Shown here piece by piece: positions 17,373-23,810 of a DNA stretch of 43,083 nt. The stretch is from NCBI GenBank assembly GCA_949745755.1, contig CATJZL010000066.1, positions 1 through 43,083 on the forward strand, read 5' to 3'. The translations under genes and the position numbers were made by a program. Positions within the stretch are counted from its first letter, which is position 1; every line of letters begins with the position of its first letter. This DNA comes from UBA2730 sp022793235 (lineage in GTDB: Bacteria; Bacillota_I; Bacilli_A; RF39; UBA660). Below the pieces are notes generated by a model that worked only from the letters and a program-made list of their open reading frames with translations, did no database searches and had not been told where the DNA came from.

Positions 17373-18157
17373 AATTAACAAACATAACATATGAAGAGTT
17401 CAAAAAAATAAATATAACAATAAAAAATGAAGGAATTATAGGAATAACAGGAGAAGGAAATACAACACTTTTGAAAATAATAACAGGAATGCTAGACAAT
17501 AAAGGATCCATAACATATGATAAAGAAAAAATAACAAAACAAAATAAAATAGAAGTAAGTAAAAAAATAAGTTATATTTCAAAGAAATTTAAAAATGATT
17601 ATAACAAGGCTACCATAGAAGAATACATGAATTATATGATTTATTATCATAAATTAAATATAAAAGATCCAAAGAAAAAGATAATAGATTCTCTAAAAAT
17701 AGTAGACTTAAAAGAAAATTATTTAGAAAGAATAATGTCAACATTATCCACAACAGAAAAGAAAAAATTTCAAATAGCATTAGCTTTAATTACAAATCCA
17801 AAAATAATATTAATTGAAGAACCATTTAATGACTTTGATGCAGAAAATCGGAAAAGAATATTAAGATTATTGACTCAATTAAATGAAAAATACAAAATAA
17901 TGATTATAATTGCAACTACGAATAGTGATATTCTTTATAAATATACAAAAAATATAATTATTATAAAAGACTACAAAATATTTAAAAGTGGAAAGAGTAA
18001 AGAAATTTTTGAAGAGGTAGAAGATCTACTAGCAGAAAAAATAGAAATACCAGATATTGTAAAATTGGCTTACAAAATCAAAAAAGAAAAAGATATTCAC
18101 ATAGATTATCATAGAGATGTAAGAGATTTAATGAAAGATATTTATAAACATGTATAA
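17363..18157 (+). CDS. ecfA2: EcfA2-like ABC ATPase, Walker A lysine lost
   Basis: Second EcfA-like ATPase, 264 aa. Walker A reads GITGEGNTT (27-35), with Asn33 in place of the invariant Lys. The signature is LSTTEKKK, Walker B is IILIEEP with Glu153 present but Asp152 replaced by Glu, and the switch His is Thr (IIATTN). Together with ecfA1, neither composite site is complete. In other Firmicutes ecfT follows here; in this window truA follows directly. It could still serve a structural or regulatory role, or act with an EcfT elsewhere. Confidence 0.75.
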   Translation: MEIKLTNITYEEFKKINITIKNEGIIGITGEGNTTLLKIITGMLDNKGSITYDKEKITKQNKIEVSKKISYISKKFKNDYNKATIEEYMNYMIYYHKLNIKDPKKKIIDSLKIVDLKENYLERIMSTLSTTEKKKFQIALALITNPKIILIEEPFNDFDAENRKRILRLLTQLNEKYKIMIIIATTNSDILYKYTKNIIIIKDYKIFKSGKSKEIFEEVEDLLAEKIEIPDIVKLAYKIKKEKDIHIDYHRDVRDLMKDIYKHV

Positions 18158-18182
18158 TTTTTCCACAGAATCTGTGGAAAAA
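18158..18182. other. Tight palindrome between ecfA2 and truA
   Basis: Perfect 11-bp inverted repeat TTTTTCCACAG (18158-18168) and CTGTGGAAAAA (18172-18182) with a 3-nt loop, starting right after the ecfA2 stop. Each arm contains TTTTCCACA, one mismatch from the DnaA box TTATCCACA. It may be an RNA hairpin or a paired protein-binding site. It sits where ecfT is expected. Confidence 0.55.
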
Positions 18183-18199
18183 GTTAGTAGGTGAAGAAA

Positions 18200-18970
18200 A
18201 TGAGATATTTAATAAAATTTTCTTATGATGGAACGAATTATGCTGGGTTTCAAAAGCAACCAAACGAAAATACAATAGAAAAATGCTTAGAAACAGCAGC
18301 AACAAAAATTAATAATAATCAAAAAACAACAATTACAGCAACAGGCAGAACAGATAAACATGTACATGCAAAATGTCAGTACGCTCACTTAGATATCACA
18401 GTAAATATAACACCACCTAAATTAAAAAGGGCTTTAAATAGTAACTTACCAGAAGATATTTATATAATAGAAGCTCATCTTGTAAAGGAAGACTTTCATG
18501 CAAGATATAATGTAGTAGAAAAAACATATAAGTATTATATAAACCTAGGAGAATACAATCCACTAGAAAGAAATTATGTCTATCAGTACAATTATAAATT
18601 AAATATAGAAGCGATGAAAGAAGGTATAAAATATTTAATAGGTACACATGACTATAGAGCATTTGTAACAGAAAGCAAAGATATAGAAAATTGTACAAGA
18701 ACAATTATAAAAGCCACCATCGAAGAAGATAAACAAGATAAGAACAAATATATTATTACCTTTACAGGAACAGGTTTTATGCGTTATCAAGTAAGAAATA
18801 TGGTGGGTCTTTTAATTAGAATAGGAGAAAATAAAAAACAACCAATAGAAGTAAAAAAAATATTAGAAAGTAAATCAAGAAAAAAAAATGGTTATACAGC
18901 AAAAGCAGAAGGCTTGTATTTAGAAGATGTAAAATATAAAAACTTAGAAAAAAATATAATAAAGTTATAA
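18200..18970 (+). CDS. truA: tRNA pseudouridine(38-40) synthase TruA
   Basis: Converts uridines 38-40 of the tRNA anticodon arm to pseudouridine. 256 aa from ATG 18200. An in-frame GTG at 18191 lies inside the AGGTGA ribosome binding site and is rejected. The catalytic Asp52 is in GRTDKHVHA, and RYQVRNMVGLL of the C-terminal half is conserved. Typical Firmicutes context near ecfA and rplM. Confidence 0.95.
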   Translation: MRYLIKFSYDGTNYAGFQKQPNENTIEKCLETAATKINNNQKTTITATGRTDKHVHAKCQYAHLDITVNITPPKLKRALNSNLPEDIYIIEAHLVKEDFHARYNVVEKTYKYYINLGEYNPLERNYVYQYNYKLNIEAMKEGIKYLIGTHDYRAFVTESKDIENCTRTIIKATIEEDKQDKNKYIITFTGTGFMRYQVRNMVGLLIRIGENKKQPIEVKKILESKSRKKNGYTAKAEGLYLEDVKYKNLEKNIIKL

Positions 18971-19009
18971 TTTATGAACTATAATAGCAAAAATGATAAT
19001 TTAATATTA

Positions 19010-19038
19010 TTGACATTTAACAAATATCATGATAGCAT
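19010..19038 (+). promoter_or_regulatory. Promoter of the lipoprotein gene
   Basis: Perfect TTGACA at 19010-19015, 17-bp spacer, TAGCAT at 19033-19038. Start site near 19045, about 19 nt before the ATG. Confidence 0.65.
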
Positions 19039-19063
19039 AAGCACATCGAGGAGGAAAATAAAT

Positions 19064-19741
19064 ATGAATAAACTAAAAATAACAGATATAGCAAAATTGA
19101 AAAAAGTTTTTAGCTTGTCCTTAACAATTTCGATGTTGTCTTTAACAGGCTGTAGTTCAAAAAATGAAACAGGATGTAATTTACAATTTGAACATGCACA
19201 TCGCTATGTAAATGAAGAAACAGGGTTTTCTCTATATGCTACTTCAGAAATACTATATTACGAATCATATACAAGAAAGAACAAATTTTCTTCTAAATTA
19301 TCCTTTATGTGGACTGAAGATTATACTACCAAACAAGAATATTTAGAAGATTCTGAAGTTAGCTCACACAGAAAGTTTTTAATTAAAGATAATATTGATG
19401 CATTATATAAAGATGTTGAAAAAAATATTCCTTATATTGAATATGAATATGAAAGAACTTCTCACGCTCGAATTGGAGGGGTGGTTACCTCATCAAAAAA
19501 ATTAAGATATACGACAGATTCTAATCATAAAAATTTGACAGGTAGAATAAGAGATGTAAATTATCAATATATTGCTTTTGGAAATATAAAAAAAGAAGAT
19601 GGTAGCACTTATTGGTCATATAATAAAGTAGATACGATAGAAGAGTTAATAGAAAACATTGATAAATACCCTTACCTTAAGCCTGATTATTATAAAGAAG
19701 AAAAATACTCAGAACCATACGTATACACGAAGAAAAAATAA
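19064..19741 (+). CDS. Predicted lipoprotein of unknown function
   Basis: 225 aa. The signal peptide with lipobox LSLTGC gives a predicted lipidated Cys near residue 30, so the protein should sit on the outer face of the membrane. ATG 19064 follows GAGGAGGAAA; a further upstream in-frame ATG (18974) would bury the signal peptide and lies before the promoter. The mature part is rich in charged and aromatic residues with repeated Tyr pairs; no family was recognised. It has its own promoter, so it is probably not part of the truA transcript only. Confidence 0.8.
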   Translation: MNKLKITDIAKLKKVFSLSLTISMLSLTGCSSKNETGCNLQFEHAHRYVNEETGFSLYATSEILYYESYTRKNKFSSKLSFMWTEDYTTKQEYLEDSEVSSHRKFLIKDNIDALYKDVEKNIPYIEYEYERTSHARIGGVVTSSKKLRYTTDSNHKNLTGRIRDVNYQYIAFGNIKKEDGSTYWSYNKVDTIEELIENIDKYPYLKPDYYKEEKYSEPYVYTKKK

Positions 19742-19829
19742 ATAGATGAAATAATAACTATCAAATGATACACATTACATAAATTCTAAACACTTTAATA
19801 AAAATAATAATGAAAAACTAGCAAAAAAC

Positions 19830-19858
19830 TTGATTTTAGGATAGTTATTTAGTATAAT
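19830..19858 (+). promoter_or_regulatory. Promoter of rplM-rpsI
   Basis: TTGATT at 19830-19835, 17-bp spacer, perfect TATAAT at 19853-19858. The start site near 19865 leaves a leader of about 77 nt. Confidence 0.75.
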
Positions 19859-19880
19859 CTAAACTGGTACATTGAAATAT

Positions 19881-19915
19881 CCCCACATAAATTAAACCGT
19901 GGGAAAGTTTAATTT
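19881..19915 (+). promoter_or_regulatory. L13-leader-like RNA with possible H-type pseudoknot
   Basis: Perfect 9-bp stem AAATTAAAC (19889-19897) with GTTTAATTT (19907-19915). Its 9-nt loop contains GTGGG (19899-19903), complementary to CCCAC at 19882-19886 just upstream, which is the geometry of an H-type pseudoknot. Ribosomal leader RNAs upstream of rplM are known in Firmicutes (L13 leader); whether this is that family was judged by position and shape only. Confidence 0.55.
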
Positions 19916-19941
19916 AAGTAATGGATAAAGGAGAATTTTTT

Positions 19942-20373
19942 ATGACAAGTTATATGCAAAAAAAAGAAGAAGTATCACGCAAGTGGTATGTAATTGATGC
20001 AACAGATGTTCCTCTAGGACGTATTGCGAGTAAAGCTGCACATATTTTAAGAGGAAAACACAAAGCAACTTATACGCCTCATATTGATTGTGGAGATTAT
20101 ATTATTATTATAAATGCTGAAAAAGCAAAATTAACAGGTAATAAACTAGATAAGAAAATATATTATAATCATTCACAACATCCAGGTGGATTAAGAGAAA
20201 GAACAGCAAGAGTAATGCAAGAAAAATATCCAGTAGAGATGGTAGAACGTGCAGTAAAAGGAATGTTACCAAAAAACCGTTTAGGACGTTCTATGTATAA
20301 AAAGCTATTTGTTTATACAGGTAATGAACATAAACATAGTGCACAAAAACCAGAAATAATGGAGGTTAAATAA
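19942..20373 (+). CDS. rplM: 50S ribosomal protein L13
   Basis: Early-assembly large-subunit protein. 143 aa: KWYVIDATDVPLGRIASKAA and HPGGLRERTARVMQEKYP are diagnostic. ATG 19942 is preferred because AAAGGAG (19927-19933) is its ribosome binding site; the in-frame ATG at 19921 lies upstream of that site. Overlaps rpsI by one base (TAATG). Confidence 0.96.
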   Translation: MTSYMQKKEEVSRKWYVIDATDVPLGRIASKAAHILRGKHKATYTPHIDCGDYIIIINAEKAKLTGNKLDKKIYYNHSQHPGGLRERTARVMQEKYPVEMVERAVKGMLPKNRLGRSMYKKLFVYTGNEHKHSAQKPEIMEVK

Positions 20374-20798
20374 TGGCAAAAGATAGTAAAAAAGTATATA
20401 CTGGAACAGGTAGAAGAAAAACAAGCGTTGCTCGCGTAAGTTTAACTCCAGGAACAGGAAAAATTACAGTAAATGGTCGCGATGTAAATGAATACCTACC
20501 ATATGAAGTACTAGTAATGGATTTAACTCAACCATTAGAGTTAACGGGTACAAAGGAAATATTTGATGTAGATGCAAAAGTAGCAGGTGGAGGTTTTTCT
20601 GGACAAACAGGAGCTATTCGCTTAGGTATTGCAAGAGCATTATTACAATATGACTCATCGACACCATCTGACTCAGAAAATAGCTTTAGAAAGAAACTAA
20701 AGAAAGCTGGATTTATTACACGTGACTCTCGCAAGAAAGAACGTAAAAAGCCAGGATTAAAGAAAGCACGTCGTGCACCACAATTCTCAAAACGATAA
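20373..20798 (+). CDS. rpsI: 30S ribosomal protein S9
   Basis: Head protein whose C-terminal tail touches P-site tRNA. 141 aa, with YTGTGRRKTSVARVSLTPGT, GGFSGQTGAIRLGIARAL and the terminal RRAPQFSKR. Paired with rplM as in nearly all bacteria. Confidence 0.98.
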   Translation: MAKDSKKVYTGTGRRKTSVARVSLTPGTGKITVNGRDVNEYLPYEVLVMDLTQPLELTGTKEIFDVDAKVAGGGFSGQTGAIRLGIARALLQYDSSTPSDSENSFRKKLKKAGFITRDSRKKERKKPGLKKARRAPQFSKR

Positions 20799-20812
20799 TA
20801 TTCAAACATTTA

Positions 20813-20846
20813 AACCTCATAAATGCAATCGCTATGAGGTTTTTTA
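20813..20846 (+). terminator. Terminator of rplM-rpsI
   Basis: 9-bp stem AACCTCATA (20813-20821) and TATGAGGTT (20833-20841), 11-nt loop, running into a T tract. Confidence 0.9.
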
Positions 20847-20943
20847 ATATTAAATCATATGTAAATATACAAGTAGAATATATACAATTCTATCAAAAAA
20901 GGAAAAAATAGCTAAGAAAATAGTAAAAAGGAGAGAAAAAAGA

Positions 20944-21033
20944 ATGCTTAAATATGATCGAAAAATGCACGGCGGAGAATTATGGGCAAAAATAGAAGTT
21001 TTAGAAAATGTAAAAACTCCTTTATTTAAATAA
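20944..21033 (+). CDS. 29-residue leader ORF
   Basis: Short frame encoding MLKYDRKMHGGELWAKIEVL plus nine further residues. A strong AAAAGGAGAG ribosome binding site lies about 8 nt before its ATG. Its stop codon falls in the loop of the hairpin that covers the ribosome binding site of the next gene, so its translation would be expected to affect that gene. No family was recognised. It could be a leader peptide or a small conserved protein; codon conservation would decide. Confidence 0.5.
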   Translation: MLKYDRKMHGGELWAKIEVLENVKTPLFK

Positions 21034-21051
21034 AAAACAAAAATAAAGGAG
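21017..21051 (+). promoter_or_regulatory. Hairpin sequestering the DUF2000 ribosome binding site
   Basis: Perfect 11-bp inverted repeat CTCCTTTATTT (21017-21027) and AAATAAAGGAG (21041-21051), 13-nt loop. The 3' arm contains AAAGGAG, the ribosome binding site of the gene starting at 21058, and the stop codon of the upstream 29-codon ORF is in the loop. Confidence 0.65.
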
Positions 21052-21057
21052 AAAAAT

Positions 21058-21489
21058 ATGAATTATGAAGATAAAAAAATAGTGGGAATTATTGCAACAA
21101 ATGTTGAAGCCAAAATAGCCTTAAATGTAATAGGTCACCTTGCAGTAGCCATTGGAAAATATTCAGATAAAGAAATAATGGGACAGCCAAATATTATAGA
21201 TAAATCAGGAATAAATCATATAGGAATTAGTAGATTTCCATTTATAGTAACAAAAGTCAAGGAGAAAAAATTAAAAACAGCTATAGAAAAAGCCAAGAAA
21301 AATTCAAAATTATTAGTGGTAGATTATCCAAGAGAAATGTTAGAAACTAGAACAGACGAAGAACTTGTAATAGCATTAAACCAAAAAGAAAATGAACAAT
21401 TAGAATACTTAGGAGCAGTAATATATGGTAATACAGAAGATGTAAATGAAATTACAGGTAAGTTCCAATTATGGAAAATAGAAGAATGA
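21058..21489 (+). CDS. DUF2000-family protein (peptidyl-tRNA hydrolase 2-like fold)
   Basis: 143 aa. The N-terminal part VGIIATNVEAKIALNVIGHL, then the long lysine-rich helix and the C-terminal GNTEDVNEITGKFQLWK, fit the DUF2000 family as I recall it, which shares the Pth2 fold but has no established reaction. Likely cytosolic. Its ribosome binding site is buried in a hairpin whose loop holds the stop of a short upstream ORF, so translational coupling is probable. Followed by a terminator, so the two frames form a unit. Confidence 0.65.
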   Translation: MNYEDKKIVGIIATNVEAKIALNVIGHLAVAIGKYSDKEIMGQPNIIDKSGINHIGISRFPFIVTKVKEKKLKTAIEKAKKNSKLLVVDYPREMLETRTDEELVIALNQKENEQLEYLGAVIYGNTEDVNEITGKFQLWKIEE

Positions 21490-21524
21490 AAAAATAAATA
21501 AGTAAACAATAAATAAAAGAATCG

Positions 21525-21553
21525 AGCTATAAGTAAAATCTTATAGCTTTTTT
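21525..21553 (+). terminator. Terminator after the DUF2000 gene
   Basis: Perfect 9-bp stem AGCTATAAG (21525-21533) and CTTATAGCT (21540-21548), 6-nt loop, then T tract to 21553. Confidence 0.9.
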
Positions 21554-21599
21554 GCGTCAAAATAACAAAATATACATATAATGATATGAGGAGAGAATG

Positions 21600-21941
21600 A
21601 TGTTAAAATTAACACTTTTACAACAAATGCTAATAGTATCAATCGCTATGAGTACAATAACATGTACTTTTGTTCAAAAAACAAAAAAATATTTACCTTG
21701 CTCCAGTTGTTTATCCTTTTACAGCCTAGTAATAAATATGCTTTTTGGAATAGTTTTTTGTAAAACTTTTACAACGATTTCTTTTCCAGAAAGCTTATGG
21801 ATAGGTCTTTTCAGTTTTCTAGGTGCAGATACAATATATAAATCACTTGAAGGAAAGTTAGCATCATATAAAAATTTAATAGATAAACAAATAATAGAAG
21901 TAAAAAAAGAAAACTTAATAAGAACAGGAAGTGAAGATTGA
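21600..21941 (+). CDS. Small membrane protein, holin-like
   Basis: 113 aa. Two or three hydrophobic segments (about 5-22, 38-60 and 64-78), a Cys-rich short loop (YLPCSSCLSF), then the charged C-terminal region GADTIYKSLEGKLASYKNLI. Size, topology and pairing with the peptidase that starts on its stop codon suggest a phage-type holin. The family call is from pattern memory. ATG 21600 is preferred to the adjacent ATG 21597 because of spacing from GAGGAG. No other phage gene is nearby. Confidence 0.55.
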   Translation: MLKLTLLQQMLIVSIAMSTITCTFVQKTKKYLPCSSCLSFYSLVINMLFGIVFCKTFTTISFPESLWIGLFSFLGADTIYKSLEGKLASYKNLIDKQIIEVKKENLIRTGSED

Positions 21942-22684
21942 TGGAAAAACCAATATATCCTAGTAAATATATGAGAATAACTCAAGGATTTGGAGAAGGC
22001 AGCCATATGGGAGGTTTTGCCATAGATGAAGCAGGAAAGGACACAGGAATAGATGATTTGTTTGCACCTTTTACAGGTATGATAAAAAAAATATATCAAA
22101 GTGATGCAAATGAGATATGGTTTGAAAGTTTAGAACCTGTAGAATACCCAGATGGTACAATAGATTACATGAATATTCTAATGGCACATGATAATGATGT
22201 AACTGATTTATATATAGGAAAAGTAATAAAACAAGGAGAAAAATTATATCAAGAAGGAACAAAGGGTATTGCAACAGGTGCACATTGTCATATGGAATGT
22301 GGCTTAGGTAAATTTTCAGGAAGTGGTTGGTATAAAAACAGCTATGGAAACTGGGTAATAAAAAATGGAAAAAATCCAACAGAATGTTTATGGATAAATG
22401 ATGAAATAACAATACTAGATAGTCATGGATATAATTTTAAAAAGATAGAAATACAACAACAAGAAGAAAAAGAACCAGAGCCACCTATAGAAGAAGAAAA
22501 AAAAGAAGAGCAAGAAGAAAATTCACCTACAAAAGAGGAAGAAAAAACGCCTGACAAATCAGAAGAGGAAAAAGAAAATAATGAGGAAGAAGAAAAAGAT
22601 ATAAAGTTAATATTTAGCTGTGAAAAAGATGATTTATATGCAATTAGATTAAAAAAAGGACAAGATTTATACTTAAAAAAATAA
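21941..22684 (+). CDS. M23-family peptidoglycan endopeptidase (endolysin-like)
   Basis: 247 aa, LytM/M23 fold that cleaves peptide cross-bridges in cell walls. Candidate zinc ligands are His22 and Asp29 (SHMGGFAIDEAG, H-x6-D as in phage-type members) and His117; His83 (LMAHDND) and His115 of GAHCHMEC would be catalytic. From about residue 165 a Glu/Lys/Pro-rich linker of about 60 residues leads to a short C-terminal module (IKLIFSCEKDDLYAIRLKKG). There is no signal peptide, consistent with release through the holin-like partner. ATG 21941 shares one base with the preceding TGA. An in-frame TTG sits just before it. Confidence 0.8.
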   Translation: MEKPIYPSKYMRITQGFGEGSHMGGFAIDEAGKDTGIDDLFAPFTGMIKKIYQSDANEIWFESLEPVEYPDGTIDYMNILMAHDNDVTDLYIGKVIKQGEKLYQEGTKGIATGAHCHMECGLGKFSGSGWYKNSYGNWVIKNGKNPTECLWINDEITILDSHGYNFKKIEIQQQEEKEPEPPIEEEKKEEQEENSPTKEEEKTPDKSEEEKENNEEEEKDIKLIFSCEKDDLYAIRLKKGQDLYLKK

Positions 22685-22705
22685 GCCTACAAGACTTATT
22701 TTTTT
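22675..22705. terminator. Bidirectional terminator between convergent genes
   Basis: 11-bp stem A7TAAG (22675-22685) and CTTAT7 (22695-22705), 9-nt loop. It overlaps both stop codons and supplies a T tract for either strand. Confidence 0.8.
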
Positions 22706-23504
22706 AACCTAATCCTACATCAAGCAACATCATAATAGTAAAACCAATAAGTGTAACAATAGTCATTAAAGTTCGATTTTTATTTTTTTGACTCTCAGGT
22801 ATTAAATCACCAACAGCCACATAAAACATAGCCCCAGCCGCCATAGCTAGTAAATAAGGCAAAATAAATTTAATCTTTATAACTAAAATGGCACCAAGCA
22901 CTGCACATATGGGTTCCACTATAGCACTAAGTTGACCTATAAAAAAGGCTTTAAATCTACTATATCCTTCTCTCCTAAGAGGAAGACTAACAGCACAACC
23001 CTCAGGAAAATTTTGAATACCAATTCCCAAAGCTAAAGTAAGAGCAGACATTAAACTAGAACCAGTAATATTATAAACTAAAGATCCAAAACCAACTCCC
23101 ATAACTAAACCTTCAGGAATATTGTGAATTGTAATAGATGTAATTAACATAATACATCTTTTTTTTCGATCTGTAGTATTAGCTTCTCTTCTTCGATCAA
23201 TATAATTAAAAAGCAAATCACTAAGATAAAGCAGCAATACACCAAGTAAAAATCCAATAGAAACTACTAGAAAAGAAATGGAATGCAAACTTTCTGCCAT
23301 CTCTATCGCTGGTTCTATTAAAGAAAAGAAACTAGCAGCAATCATAACACCTGCAGAAAAACCAAGCATAGAATCCATAAAAGTATCATTAGTCTTCTTG
23401 AAGAATATTACAACTGCAGCTCCTAGTAAGGTCACACTCCAAGTAAATATTCCAGCAATTAAAGCCTGATAAATAGGAGAAAGGTTTATAAAAAAATCTA
23501 TCAT
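22704..23504 (-). CDS. ZIP-family divalent metal transporter
   Basis: Eight-helix membrane importer of zinc, iron or manganese, 266 aa, ZupT-like. The metal-binding helices carry the family signatures HNIPEGLVMGVGFG and QNFPEGCAVSLPLRREG, with an Asn/Glu-Glu pattern further on (GQLSAIVEPICAV). The cytosolic loop is short and not His-rich. Transcribed alone on the minus strand. No Zur or MntR operator was recognised upstream. Confidence 0.92.
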   Translation of the reverse strand: MIDFFINLSPIYQALIAGIFTWSVTLLGAAVVIFFKKTNDTFMDSMLGFSAGVMIAASFFSLIEPAIEMAESLHSISFLVVSIGFLLGVLLLYLSDLLFNYIDRRREANTTDRKKRCIMLITSITIHNIPEGLVMGVGFGSLVYNITGSSLMSALTLALGIGIQNFPEGCAVSLPLRREGYSRFKAFFIGQLSAIVEPICAVLGAILVIKIKFILPYLLAMAAGAMFYVAVGDLIPESQKNKNRTLMTIVTLIGFTIMMLLDVGLG

Positions 23505-23734
23505 AACAAACTCCTCTATAATAGTATATAAAACTCACTAAAAATAGTTTGGGCTCGAATAAAGTAAGACTTCAATTTGTAAAAAGAAATTAAATGGTAA
23601 AAGACTAACAAATCCATACTTAAAAGAATTTGAAAGAAGATACCAAGAAGAAAATATAGGATATACAAAAGAGGAAAGAAAAAAATAAAACCGATAAATT
23701 AAGAAAATCAATGGTAAAACTTGTATGAATTTCC
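23505..23734. other. Intergenic region upstream of the T7SS operon
   Basis: Divergent upstream region of the ZIP gene and essC. One open stretch ending at 23688 reads KRLTNPYLKEFERRYQEENI and ends GYTKEERKK, but has no start codon or ribosome binding site. It may be a gene remnant or chance. Confidence 0.35.
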
Positions 23735-23763
23735 TTGAAAAAAACAGCTTTTATAGATATAAT
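23735..23763 (+). promoter_or_regulatory. Promoter of the essC operon
   Basis: TTGAAA at 23735-23740, 17-bp spacer, perfect TATAAT at 23758-23763. Start site near 23770, about 40 nt before essC. Confidence 0.75.
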
Positions 23764-23810
23764 TATCATAGGAAAAGAATAGAAAGTAAAGTACTAAATG
23801 GGGTGCAGAT

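Noticed and set aside
20813..20846. Repeat array or CRISPR
   Set aside because: Hairpins in the window are single terminators or leaders; no regularly spaced direct repeats were seen anywhere.
23582..23688. Open stretch upstream of essC ending GYTKEERKK
   Set aside because: No start codon or ribosome binding site and no recognised family; at most a remnant.
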